64,000 nt of DNA. It comes from Streptomyces cellulosae. GTDB taxonomy: Bacteria > Actinomycetota > Actinomycetes > Streptomycetales > Streptomycetaceae. The translations under genes and the position numbers were made by a program. This document shows, piece after piece, positions 25,975 to 34,065 of the stretch. The DNA lies in the NCBI RefSeq assembly GCF_000721105.1, contig NZ_JOEV01000025.1, positions 124,001 to 188,000 on the forward strand, written 5' to 3'. How positions within the stretch are numbered: the first letter of the stretch is position 1; every line of letters begins with the position of its first letter. A model generated the notes under the pieces. It had not been told where the DNA came from. It did not search any database and saw only the letters and a program-made list of their open reading frames with translations.

Positions 25975-26246
25975 GCGGCATCCGCCCCTCCCGCGTCCTG
26001 CGCGCCAAACACCTGTGGATCGCCAACGGCGTCATCACGGGCGCACTCGCGCTGCTGTTCGCCGTCTTCTACGTCGGTGCCCACATCGACCCGGCCGACC
26101 ACCTGAAGAACCTGCCGGTCGGCCTGGTCAACGCCGACGAAGGAGTGGACTAGGTCAACCTGGGAGCGCGGATCACCGAGTCGGTCGAGAAGTCCACCGC
26201 GAGCGGGGACAAGATCACTGGAAGGTGATGGACGAGAAGGAGCTGA
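25971..26246 (+). pseudogene. YhgE/Pip-family membrane protein, N-terminal remnant
   Basis: Starts with an ATG overlapping the Fe-S gene stop. The first 60 codons (RPSRVLRAKHLWIANGVITG, one TM helix, then NLPVGLVNADEGVD) match the N-terminus of YhgE/Pip phage-infection-type proteins, but an amber TAG at 26151 interrupts it. The next codons continue the family sequence (VNLGARITESVEKS), then shift frame to WKVMDEKELKE. The remaining several hundred residues are missing; an MFS fragment is joined instead. Non-functional. Confidence 0.7.
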
Positions 26247-27090
26247 AGGAGCCTTGCTGGTCCTGATCGTTGCCCCGATGGCGCTGCCGGGGGACGGCCG
26301 GTCCGGCGGGGCGGGCCGGGAGTTCGACGCCGTCGGTGCGGTCGCGGTCACCGCTGGGGTGCTGTCGCTGGTGTACGCGCTCACCGAGAAAAGCTGGCCT
26401 GCGGGCGTGGCCGCCGCTGTGCTCCTGGTCGGCTTTGTCCTGGTCGAGCGGCGGCAGCGGCTCCCGCTGGTCCCGTTGCGCGTGTCCGGTCGCGCGCTGT
26501 GACCGGCGCCAACCTCGCTGCCCTGGCCTGGGCCTGCGACCATCGGCTGGCAGTTCGCCGCGGTCCTCTACCTCCAGGAGGTCCGCGGCTACGGCGCGCT
26601 GACGACCGGCCTGGGCATCGCCCCCATGGGACTGGCCATCATGGTGGCCGCCAAACTCGCCGGAAGACTGATCGGCCGGTGGGGGCTGGGCCGGACCGCA
26701 GCCCTGGGAATGCTGGTCCAAGGCGCCGGGATCCTGCTCTTCCTGCGGGCCGGCGCAGACGCGGACTACGTCGGTGTGCTGCTCCCGGCGCTTGCAGTGC
26801 GCGGCGTGGGCAACGGCCTGTCCTTCCCCAGTCTCAACATCGCAGCCGTCGGCGCCCTTCCCGAGGACCAACAGGGCCTGGCCTCCGGGCTGATCACCTC
26901 CGCCGTTCAGATCGGGGCCGGAATCGGCGTCGCCGTACTGGCCTCTCTCATGGCAACGGCCGGGTCCGGCATCGACGGTTACCGGATCGCCTTCCTCACA
27001 GCCGGCTGCTTCTCCCTCCTCGGTGCCGCCCTGGCCCACTTCGGCCTGCGCGCCCGCACCCGGGTCGGCGAGGCGCCGGCCCCCGCCTGA
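26247..27090 (+). pseudogene. DHA2-family MFS exporter, N-terminally truncated and frameshifted
   Basis: From about 26254 the translation corresponds to the middle of a DHA2 exporter (IVAPMALPGDGRSG onward), meets a stop at 26500, continues one frame over as TGANLAALAWAC, then returns to the first frame as TIGWQFAAVLYLQEVRGYGAL and runs to the stop at 27090. About the first 190 residues are absent. The paired, compensating frame changes within 50 bp and the abrupt join to the YhgE remnant indicate decay. Confidence 0.72.
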
Positions 27091-27144
27091 CCAGCCGCCC
27101 CGCGACGCCCACCGTCCGACATATCCGATGCAGAGGAAGCAGCC

Positions 27145-27818
27145 GTGACCCTTGACCTGACCCCGGACCAACTCCTGTCGACGACCCGCGCGGTGCGCAA
27201 GCGTCTCGACCTGGACCGCCTGGTCCCGCACTCCCTGATCGAAGAGTGCGTCGACCTGGCCACGCAAGCGCCGACCGGCCGCAACCGGCAGCGCTGGCAC
27301 TTCATCGTCGTCACCGAACCCACCCAGCGGCGGGCCGTGGCCGATATCTTCCTGCGTGCCCTCCCCCTGGCCACAGGTCAGCCCCTGACCGAGCGCGACG
27401 TGTGGCGCCGGACTACCACTCCAGCTCTACCGAGCGGGTCTTCGACGGCCTGCGCCACCTGGCCGCGAACATCCACCGGGTACCCGCGTTCGTCATCCCC
27501 GGCGTGGAAGGGCGCACCGACCATGCACCGGTGGCCGTGCAGGCAGGGGCGTGGGGCTCGATCCTGCCGGCCGTGTGGAGTTTCATGCTGGCCGCCCGGG
27601 CACGCGGCCTGGGAACGGTGTGGACGACGGCCCAAGGACCACTGGAGCGGGAGCTGGCCGGGGTGCTCGGCGTTCCGTACGACGACATCATGCTTGCCGC
27701 GTTCATCCCGCTGGCCTACTCCATCGGCACCGACTTCAAGCCGGCCCGCCGAGTTCCCCGCGAGCAGGTCCTGCACTGGGACCAGTGGAAGCAGAGCTCT
27801 CGTGGGCCCTTGCAGTAG
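27145..27818 (+). pseudogene. Nitroreductase-family protein with a frameshift
   Basis: A GTG at 27145 starts a nitroreductase: TTRAVRKRLDLDR, then CVDLATQAPTGRNRQRWHFIVV with the FMN-binding Arg/Asn region. Near 27405-27415 the reading frame breaks, and the next frame carries on with DYHSSSTERVFDGL, FMLAARARGLGTVWTT and a normal C-terminus at 27818. Total length (about 224 codons) is normal for the family, so one missing or extra base is the only defect. A sequencing error is possible, but neighbouring decay favours a real mutation. Confidence 0.7.
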
Positions 27819-27981
27819 AACACCACCGCAACTGCTGGCCGCAAGCAACACATCAAAGCTGCACGATCAGCTGCCTCCCGCTTACCGGACACACATCATC
27901 CCGCTCCAACCTGGCAGCCCTGCCGCCTATCGGCTGGGGGCAGGGGGATGCCGTCGACCGGCCCTTGTGATCTGGTAAACG

Positions 27982-28020
27982 CGAGGCCCTGATGCTCCAC
28001 CATCCGAATCGAGGGCCTCG
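27982..28020 (+). terminator. Inverted repeat, possible terminator
   Basis: CGAGGCCCT (27982-27990) pairs with AGGGCCTCG (28012-28020) over a 21-nt loop. It lies in the 409-bp gap between the nitroreductase remnant and the arsR stop and may end transcription from either side. No gene was found in the rest of the gap. Confidence 0.45.
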
Positions 28021-28227
28021 TGCAAGCGGTCCTCACCGTGCATCTCGCCTACTCAGCATGAGGTGGGAAAGCGCTCGTTACGAGACCCGGAGCCTTTTCC
28101 AACCTCAGCTTGAGGTGTTGAGGTGCAGGGTGAGGATGCCTGGACGAGGCTGGTGACGTGAGCGAAGGATGAGAAAGGGCACACCGTCTCGCCACTGGCC
28201 GGCCTGAGGCAACGGCAGCCGAGTGGC

Positions 28228-28545
28228 TCAGCCGCGATCAGTGCAAGCAGCCAGTACCGCGTCGAGCAGACCTGGGAACCGTGCGTTGAGATCGTCGCGC
28301 CGCAGACTGACGAAACGGGTCCGGCCCTCCACCTCGGTCCAGGTCACCCCCGACTCGCGGAGCACCCGGTAGTGGTGGGACATCGTCGTCCTGTGCACAT
28401 CGATGTTCTCGCCAACGGCGGAGCAGCTGTCCCTGCCCTTGTCCGCCAGTTGCGCGACGATCTGCAGACGCACCGGGTCTGCGAGGGCATGGAAGATCTC
28501 GGCGAGCTTGATCTCTTCGGCCGCCGGTTGTGTCAGCTCGCGCAT
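28228..28545 (-). CDS. ArsR-family winged-helix regulator
   Basis: 105 residues from the ATG at 28545 (MRELTQPAAEEIKLAEIF). The HTH region reads ALADPVRLQIVAQLADKG ... VHRTTMSHHYRVLRESGVTW, close to the ArsR/HTH_20 type that usually controls an adjacent MFS gene. An upstream ATG at 28608 would place the start codon inside the operator dyad at 28581-28602, so the shorter form is preferred. No obvious metal-binding Cys cluster (one Cys in DSCSAV), so a non-metal inducer is possible. Divergent from the MFS exporter. Confidence 0.85.
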   Translation of the reverse strand: MRELTQPAAEEIKLAEIFHALADPVRLQIVAQLADKGRDSCSAVGENIDVHRTTMSHHYRVLRESGVTWTEVEGRTRFVSLRRDDLNARFPGLLDAVLAACTDRG

Positions 28546-28580
28546 CGTCGGCCTGTCTGCGAAGTCATGGACCGACAATA

Positions 28581-28602
28581 GTCCACGAGTTGATGCGTGG
28601 AC
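28581..28602. promoter_or_regulatory. Operator and promoter between arsR-like and MFS genes
   Basis: GTCCACG (28581-28587) and CGTGGAC (28596-28602) form a perfect dyad. A plausible plus-strand promoter, TTGATG at 28590-28595 and TATTTG at 28614-28619 with an 18-bp spacer, overlaps it, so a bound repressor would block the exporter promoter. Confidence 0.68.
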
Positions 28603-28675
28603 AACCATCCACCTATTTGCTACGTTGCCGCTCTCGAAGCCGTCTCATCCCTCTCAGCAGCGGAAAGAGTGCATC

Positions 28676-29845
28676 GTGTACAAGCGGTTATCCCCGCTCG
28701 CGCTAGCGACCTTCGCCGTCGGCACAGACGGGTTCGTCATCGCCGGCCTTCTTCCCTCCATCGCCGAAGATCTCAACGTCAGCGTCCCCACCGCGGGTCA
28801 GCTGGTCACCGCCTTCGCGCTGACTCTCGCCATCGCCGCCCCCCTCTTCGGCTGGGCCACCAGCTCCATGGGCCGCCGCAAGTCGCTGATGATTGCTCTG
28901 GCGGTCTTCGCGATCGGTAACGTCGCCACGGCGCTGGGCACCTCCTACGCCGCTGTCATGACCGCCCGCGTCATCACCGCAGCCGGCGCCGGCATCATCA
29001 CCTCCACCGCCTCCAGCGCGGCTGCGGTGGTCAGCCCGCCCGAACGCCGTGGTAGCGCCCTGGCCTTCGTCCTGGGCGGCCTGACACTCTCCAGCGCGAT
29101 CGGCCTTCCCCTCGGCACCCTCATCGGCCGCAGTGACTGGCACGTGACCCTCTGGGCGGTCGCCGGGCTGGGCCTGGTGGCGGCTCTGGGCGTCGCCTTC
29201 GCCCTGCCGAAGATCATGCTTCCGCCCACGACATTCCGGGCCCGGCTCCAGCCGCTCAAGGAACGCTGGGTCCTCGGCACCCTGACCGTCACGACGCTGG
29301 CCCTGACCGGCGCGTACCTCCTCTATACGTACATCGCAGCCGCCCTGGCGGACACGACCAAGGGCAGTGAGACCACGCTCACCTGGGTGCTGTTCGTGTA
29401 CGGGCTCGGCGTGCTGGGCGGCAATCTCCTGGCCGGGCGCCTGTCCGATCACTACCCGGCGGAACGGCTCCTGCTCGGCGCCCTTGCCGTCTTCATCATC
29501 GTCCTGCTGGTCAGCCGGCCGGCCATCGAGACCCTCGGAACCACCTTCGCCTGGGCCGCGGTATGGGGTGTGTTGGTGGGCGCCCCGTCCGTCCTCCAGC
29601 AGCATCGCCTCGTCACCCACGCGCCGGCCGCCACGCCCGTGCTCCTCGGGCTGAACTCCTCGGCGATCTACCTCGGCGTCGCCCTGGGCGGAGCCCTCGG
29701 TGGACTCTTCCAGAACTGGATCTCCCCGGTGTGGCTGGGGATCCCGGCAGCCGGTGCCACTCTGCTGGCCTTCCTCCTGACGCTCGCGACCGCGCAGAGC
29801 CGCAAGCGGGTCGCCGTGGAGGAACCGACTTTCGCCACCAACTGA
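28676..29845 (+). CDS. MFS transporter, 12 TM DHA1 type (AraJ/Cml-like)
   Basis: 389 residues beginning at a GTG after GGAAAG (MYKRLSPLALATFAVGTDGFVIAGLLPSI). The pattern GTDGFVIAGLLP and the loop GWATSSMGRRKSLM are characteristic of the sugar-efflux/chloramphenicol-resistance group of DHA1. About 12 hydrophobic segments. Divergent from, and probably repressed by, the ArsR regulator. Substrate not predictable. Confidence 0.87.
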   Translation: MYKRLSPLALATFAVGTDGFVIAGLLPSIAEDLNVSVPTAGQLVTAFALTLAIAAPLFGWATSSMGRRKSLMIALAVFAIGNVATALGTSYAAVMTARVITAAGAGIITSTASSAAAVVSPPERRGSALAFVLGGLTLSSAIGLPLGTLIGRSDWHVTLWAVAGLGLVAALGVAFALPKIMLPPTTFRARLQPLKERWVLGTLTVTTLALTGAYLLYTYIAAALADTTKGSETTLTWVLFVYGLGVLGGNLLAGRLSDHYPAERLLLGALAVFIIVLLVSRPAIETLGTTFAWAAVWGVLVGAPSVLQQHRLVTHAPAATPVLLGLNSSAIYLGVALGGALGGLFQNWISPVWLGIPAAGATLLAFLLTLATAQSRKRVAVEEPTFATN

Positions 29846-29970
29846 GCGCTCACCAGGCTCTGGCCGCCCTTCACCACACGTCAGCGTGAGGTTGGAAACG
29901 GCTCGGTTTATGTTGACGAGTTGGCGGCAACAGCCGGGAAAGCCGGCGTATGGCTTCGTTGGTTTATTGC

Positions 29971-31721
29971 GGCTCTGGTCCACCCCCTGTGGGCGGGTAC
30001 GCAGGGTGACTGTTGATCTTCGTGTGATGGCGAGTGAGTTCGCCCGAAAATCGCCCCGGCTGGATGGTGGTGTGGTCGACAGTCCTCCGCTGTGAACGAA
30101 GTGCTGCCGAAGTTGGACGAGTTGCTGTTCTCCTCGGTCGAGGGCGCGCTGGTCGAATCGGTCGAGGTGACCGACACGGTCGTCCGGGTCGAGGCCCGTA
30201 CGACCGCAGGGCGGGCGGCCTGCCCGGGGTGTGGATGCTGGTCGGGGCGAATACACGGCTCCTACCTGCGATTTCCTCGTGATCTGCCGACGGCGGGCAA
30301 GTTCGTCGTAGTGTCGTTGCGAGTGCGGAGGTTCGTCTGCGAGGAAGAATCCTGCGAGCGCAAGACCTTCGCCGAGCAAGTGCCCGGCTTCACCCGCAGG
30401 TTCGGGCGACGGACCGAGCGGCTGCGGACGACGCTGGTGTCGGTCGGTCTTGCGCTCGCGGGCCGGGCCGGCGCCCGGATGACGGACGCCTTCAAGGTTC
30501 CGGTCAGCCGGAACACCCTGCCGAGGCTGATCGCCTCGCTTCCGGACCCCGCCACCACAGCACCCCGCGTGGTCGGCGTGGACGAGTACGCCCAACGCAA
30601 GGGCCGTATCTACGGAACCGTGCTCGTCGACGTCGAAACACGTCGCCCGGTCGACCTCCTTCCCGACCGGGAGGCGGACACGTTCGCGGCCTGGCTCGCC
30701 AAGCGGCCCGGCATCGAGATCGTCTGCCGTGACCGAGCCCCCTTCTTCGCCGAGGGTGCCACCCGCGGTGCCCCGCAGGCCCTCCAGGTCGCCGACCGAT
30801 GGCATCTCTGGCACAACTTGGGCGAAGCCGCCGAGAAGTGTGTCTACCGGCACCGCAGCTGCTTACGCCCCACGCCGGAACATCCGGAGGGACCCCGGGA
30901 GGAGCCGGAGCTGGCCCCGTCATCGCCCTGGCCGACAGGGCACCGGTTCGCCGAACGCACCCGCGCCAAGCACGCCACCATCCACGCTCTCCTCACGGCT
31001 GGTCACAGCAAGCGGTCCGTCGCCCGGCAGCTCGGGATGACCCTCAACACGATCCTGCGCTTTTCCCGCGCCACCACCCCGGAGGAGATGTTCACCGGGC
31101 AGTGGCAAAACCGTGCGACCAGGCTCGACGCCTACAAGCCCTACCTCGATCAGCGCTGGCAGGAAGGCTGCACCAATGCCTGGAAACTATGGGAGGAGAT
31201 CAAGGAACAGGGCTATCCCCACGGCTACGCCAGCGTCCGCGACTACGTCAGCAGGACGCTTCGCGGCAAACCACAACCGGTCGGCCCCCGCCCGCCGTCG
31301 GCCCGCGCCGTCACGCGCTGGCTCCTGACCCACCCCGACGCCCTACCCGAAGGCGACCGACTCCAGCTCAAAGCCGTCCTGGCCAACTGCCCCGAACTGA
31401 CGGCACTCTCCGAGCACGTGCGTTCCTTCGGCCACATGGTCGCTCACCTCCAGGGCGACCAGTTGCCGACCTGGATCGAAGCGGCCACCTCCACTACCGA
31501 CCTACCCAGCCTCCGGCACTTCGCCCAGCATCTCGGACGCGACCTCGACGCCGTCATCGCCGGCCTCACACTGCCCTGGAACTCCGGCGTCGTGGAAGGT
31601 CATGTCAACCGGATCAAGATGCTCAAGCGCCAGATGTTCGGCCGCGCGGGATTCGAACTCCTTCGCAAGAGTCCTGTTGGCGTGACCGAGAGTCATGCGC
31701 CCGCAGGAGTGGACCAGAGCC
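29971..31721 (+). mobile_element. ISL3-family insertion sequence
   Basis: Terminal inverted repeats GGCTCTGGTCCAC at 29971-29983 and its exact inverse at 31709-31721; similarity extends another 10-15 bp inward with mismatches. The 1,751-bp element contains one transposase gene. The 8-bp flanks (TTTATTGC left, CGAAGAAA right) are not duplicates, so the target duplication usual for ISL3 is absent, which suggests later deletion or recombination at one end. Confidence 0.82.
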
Positions 31722-31768
31722 CGAAGAAAGGTGCTGGTCCACCTTCTGCGGGGTCTCACAAACGGTGA
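30092..31768 (+). CDS. ISL3-family transposase, C-terminus shifted
   Basis: 558 residues. N-terminal zinc-finger region CPGCGCWSGRIHG ... CEEESCERKTF, then the DDE core with VVGVDEYAQRKGRIYGTVLVD, a LQVADRWHLWHNL motif and WNSGVVEGHVNRIKMLKRQMFGRAGFELL. Family members end shortly after with RKRVLLA; here two bases appear missing at about 31670, so reading continues past the native TGA (31683), through the right inverted repeat, to 31768 and adds about 28 foreign residues. The core is intact, so activity may or may not survive. GTG start at 30092. Confidence 0.85.
   Translation: MNEVLPKLDELLFSSVEGALVESVEVTDTVVRVEARTTAGRAACPGCGCWSGRIHGSYLRFPRDLPTAGKFVVVSLRVRRFVCEEESCERKTFAEQVPGFTRRFGRRTERLRTTLVSVGLALAGRAGARMTDAFKVPVSRNTLPRLIASLPDPATTAPRVVGVDEYAQRKGRIYGTVLVDVETRRPVDLLPDREADTFAAWLAKRPGIEIVCRDRAPFFAEGATRGAPQALQVADRWHLWHNLGEAAEKCVYRHRSCLRPTPEHPEGPREEPELAPSSPWPTGHRFAERTRAKHATIHALLTAGHSKRSVARQLGMTLNTILRFSRATTPEEMFTGQWQNRATRLDAYKPYLDQRWQEGCTNAWKLWEEIKEQGYPHGYASVRDYVSRTLRGKPQPVGPRPPSARAVTRWLLTHPDALPEGDRLQLKAVLANCPELTALSEHVRSFGHMVAHLQGDQLPTWIEAATSTTDLPSLRHFAQHLGRDLDAVIAGLTLPWNSGVVEGHVNRIKMLKRQMFGRAGFELLRKSPVGVTESHAPAGVDQSPKKGAGPPSAGSHKR
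31730..31757. repeat. Extra ISL3-end-like sequence beside the IS
   Basis: GGTGCTGGTCCACCTTCTG starts nine bases outside the right end and resembles the left end (GGCTCTGGTCCACCCCCTG) in the same orientation. It may be the surviving tip of another, lost ISL3 copy. Confidence 0.4.
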
Positions 31769-31847
31769 TGCCAGTGGGCGTGGGGGCCTCGGCCCGAGTG
31801 GAGCACCGTGAAATCCAGGGCCGGTGTGCTTCGTGTCCCACTAGCGT

Positions 31848-32546
31848 ATGTCCATGACTGAGGACATATGGGCGGGAGTGAGGAAGCGGGTGCTCCGGCT
31901 GGCCGAACACCCCGGAGCAGGCAAGATTTTCGGGGCGCGAGGCCATGGCTTTCGGCTCGGTCCGGTCATGGAGGAGGAAGAGCTGCGAGCGCTGGAGGCG
32001 GACTTGGGTGCCGGCCTGCCGGTGCGATATCGAAGTTTTCTGCTCTGCGTGGGAGGCGGAGGTGCTGGCCCCGACTACGGTCTGATGACGCCGGTCGTGG
32101 GTGACGGTGGGTGGCAATGGCGCGGCATCGGGCTTTCCTTCCCCGCGCAACCGACAACCGCCGAGTTCGCCGGACGGCCCTTCGTGGCCGAGGCACTTCA
32201 GAGCGAGCTCGACTCGCTCGGGACGCGGGAGCCCAAGGAGGACGCCTTTGCGGCCGACGACGCGTTCCGCCGCGCGTACGCGGCCTGGGACGCGCGCTAC
32301 GAGGAGCTGAGTGACGCTCAGGAGGCAGGCGCCGTGTTCCTCAGCGAGCAGGGATGCGGCTATGCATCGCTGCTGGTGATGACGGGCCCACACCGGGGTG
32401 CCATCTGGGAGGATCTGAGGCCGGCGGACCGAGGGATCGAGCCGTCCGGGCATGACTTCGCGGACTGGTACCGAAGGTGGTTGGAGCGTACCGAGCGGCA
32501 GCTCGATGTCATACCACCGGCTCAGGAACACCCGGACCGCTCGTGA
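31848..32546 (+). CDS. SMI1/KNR4 (SUKH) family protein, possible orphan immunity protein
   Basis: 232 residues. The N-terminal segment MEEEELRALEADLGAGLPVRYRSFLLCVGGGGAGPDYGLM is the SUKH signature; the C-terminal part has GCGYASLLVMTGPHRGAIWEDLR and FADWYRRWLERT, as in many actinobacterial SUKH proteins. Such proteins often neutralise contact-dependent or polymorphic toxins, but no toxin gene is present beside it; others act in general regulation. It sits between an IS and a hydrolase gene. Confidence 0.8.
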   Translation: MSMTEDIWAGVRKRVLRLAEHPGAGKIFGARGHGFRLGPVMEEEELRALEADLGAGLPVRYRSFLLCVGGGGAGPDYGLMTPVVGDGGWQWRGIGLSFPAQPTTAEFAGRPFVAEALQSELDSLGTREPKEDAFAADDAFRRAYAAWDARYEELSDAQEAGAVFLSEQGCGYASLLVMTGPHRGAIWEDLRPADRGIEPSGHDFADWYRRWLERTERQLDVIPPAQEHPDRS

Positions 32547-32693
32547 GCGATGCCATCACCTCATGATCATTCAGCCGTTCCGTCACTCCACCGCCCCCAA
32601 ATTCGACGGTAACCCACCAGTCCACAAGAAGCTGTTCTGCCAGCGGCAGAACACCGGCCGGACCGGGCTCGACGATCACTACGGTCCAGTCTC

Positions 32694-33431
32694 ATGACGA
32701 CGATCACGACGCGTACGGTCGAGTACCCGGCCGACGGTTTGACGATGATCGGGCACCTCGCGCTCCCGGCCGGTGTCGACCGCCGGCCCGCAGTGCTGCT
32801 CGGACCAGAGGGCATGGGGCTCAGCGACGTCGAGCGCCGCCGGGCCGATGCTCTCGCCGAGCTGGGATATGTAGCGCTGGCCTTCGACCTTCACGGCGGG
32901 CGCTATTTGGGTGACCCCGAGGAGATGCTGGCCCGTTGCATGCCACTGCTCGCTGATCCCGACCGGATGCGGCGCATCGGCCACGCGGCACTCGACGAGT
33001 TGCGCACCGAGCCTCGGACCGACCCCGACAGGATCGCCGCCATCGGCTACGGCACCGGGGGCGCCATCGCGCTGGAACTCGGGCGAGCCGGCGTCAACCT
33101 GCGCGCGATCGGGACAGTCAACGCAACTACCACGGGCCGACCGGGCGAGGCAGCGCGCATCCGCTGCCCGGTGTGGGCCGGGGTCGGATCGGAAGACCCG
33201 ATCATGCCGCCCGCGCAACGAAACGCGTTCACCGCTGAGATGCAGGCCGCGGGCGTCGACTGGCGCCTCGCGGTCTATGGCGGCGCCTTGCACGCCTTCC
33301 ACCACCCGCCGGTCGACCACCCCGTGGTCCCCGGCGTCGGCTACCACCCACAGCACGCGCAGCGAGCCTGGCGCGACGTCGTCGACCTGCTCGCCGAGTG
33401 CCTGCCAGTGACGGAGGACCGGGGGGCATGA
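32694..33431 (+). CDS. Dienelactone-hydrolase-like alpha/beta protein lacking the usual nucleophile
   Basis: 245 residues, DLH fold: PAVLLGPEGMGLSDVERRRADALAELGYVALAFDLHGG, Asp in GVGSEDPIMP and His in GALHAFHHPP. The nucleophile elbow that normally reads GYCFGG or GFSWGG is IGYGTGGAIALE: Cys/Ser is replaced by Gly. Unless another residue substitutes, hydrolysis should be lost and the protein may bind rather than cut its ligand. The reading frame is otherwise complete. Confidence 0.78.
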   Translation: MTTITTRTVEYPADGLTMIGHLALPAGVDRRPAVLLGPEGMGLSDVERRRADALAELGYVALAFDLHGGRYLGDPEEMLARCMPLLADPDRMRRIGHAALDELRTEPRTDPDRIAAIGYGTGGAIALELGRAGVNLRAIGTVNATTTGRPGEAARIRCPVWAGVGSEDPIMPPAQRNAFTAEMQAAGVDWRLAVYGGALHAFHHPPVDHPVVPGVGYHPQHAQRAWRDVVDLLAECLPVTEDRGA

Positions 33432-33491
33432 CCCAGACAAACATGCCGGCGCCAGGACTGGTCAGCGTCGCGCACTGACGGTCTCCTCCCC

Positions 33492-33698
33492 TCAAGCCCT
33501 CACAGCAGAACCGCATTCGGGCAGTTGTGTGATCGCGGAGACGTATTCACAACTGCCGCAGTAAATAGCGGAGTCCACGGCCTTCTTGACCGTCCTCCAC
33601 GAGATGTTGTACTTGCGCTCAAGCTCGCGCATCTGAATGCCGGCACGGTGGTCACGCCGGATCGCCGCGTACAGCTCGACCTTGGACACCTGCGGCAT
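33492..33698 (-). pseudogene. IS21-type (IstA-like) transposase, N-terminal remnant
   Basis: The first 44 codons from the ATG at 33698 (VSKVELYAAIRRDHRAGIQM, RELERKYNISWRTVKKAVDSA) are the helix-turn-helix start of IS21-like transposases; the sequence then changes abruptly and stops. The catalytic core is absent. Together with the TniB-like fragment at 33804 it marks a mostly deleted transposon. Confidence 0.65.
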
Positions 33699-33803
33699 GA
33701 CCAGGACCTTTCACCAGGAGCACCCCGATGCTGCCCTGGCAGCCGGGTCCTTGCCGTCTCGAAGGCCTGAGCGTACGCGCTCCAGTCCAATCAGCCTCGT
33801 GCA

Positions 33804-34036
33804 GACACCCGCACGGGTCGGGTCCTGGTCGGCGAACTCCGCAACATCTTGCTCACCAGCCGCACCGGAGCGGAAGTCGCCGACACCCTGAAGTACGTCG
33901 CCGAGCGGATCCCGGCGACGTTCATCTACGTCGGCATCGACATCGAGCACTCCACCCTGCTGTCCGACACCCCCCGGGCAGCAGATCGCGGGCCGCTTCA
34001 CCCTCATCCCCGCGGCCCCGTTCCCCTCACCGGCCG
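33804..34036 (+). pseudogene. TniB-like AAA+ transposition protein, internal remnant
   Basis: The plus-strand frame reads TGRVLVGELRNILLTSRTG, EVADTLKYVAERIPATFIYVG, IDIEHSTLLSDT, typical of the sensor/C-terminal half of TniB NTP-binding proteins. A frame change near 33978 (C-run) is followed by GQQIAGRFTLIPAAPFP in another frame. Walker motifs are missing. Overlaps nothing functional; borders the metallophosphoesterase stop. Confidence 0.6.
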
Positions 34037-34065
34037 CCTCGTCGTCAGCGGGTTGGAGGTGTTCC

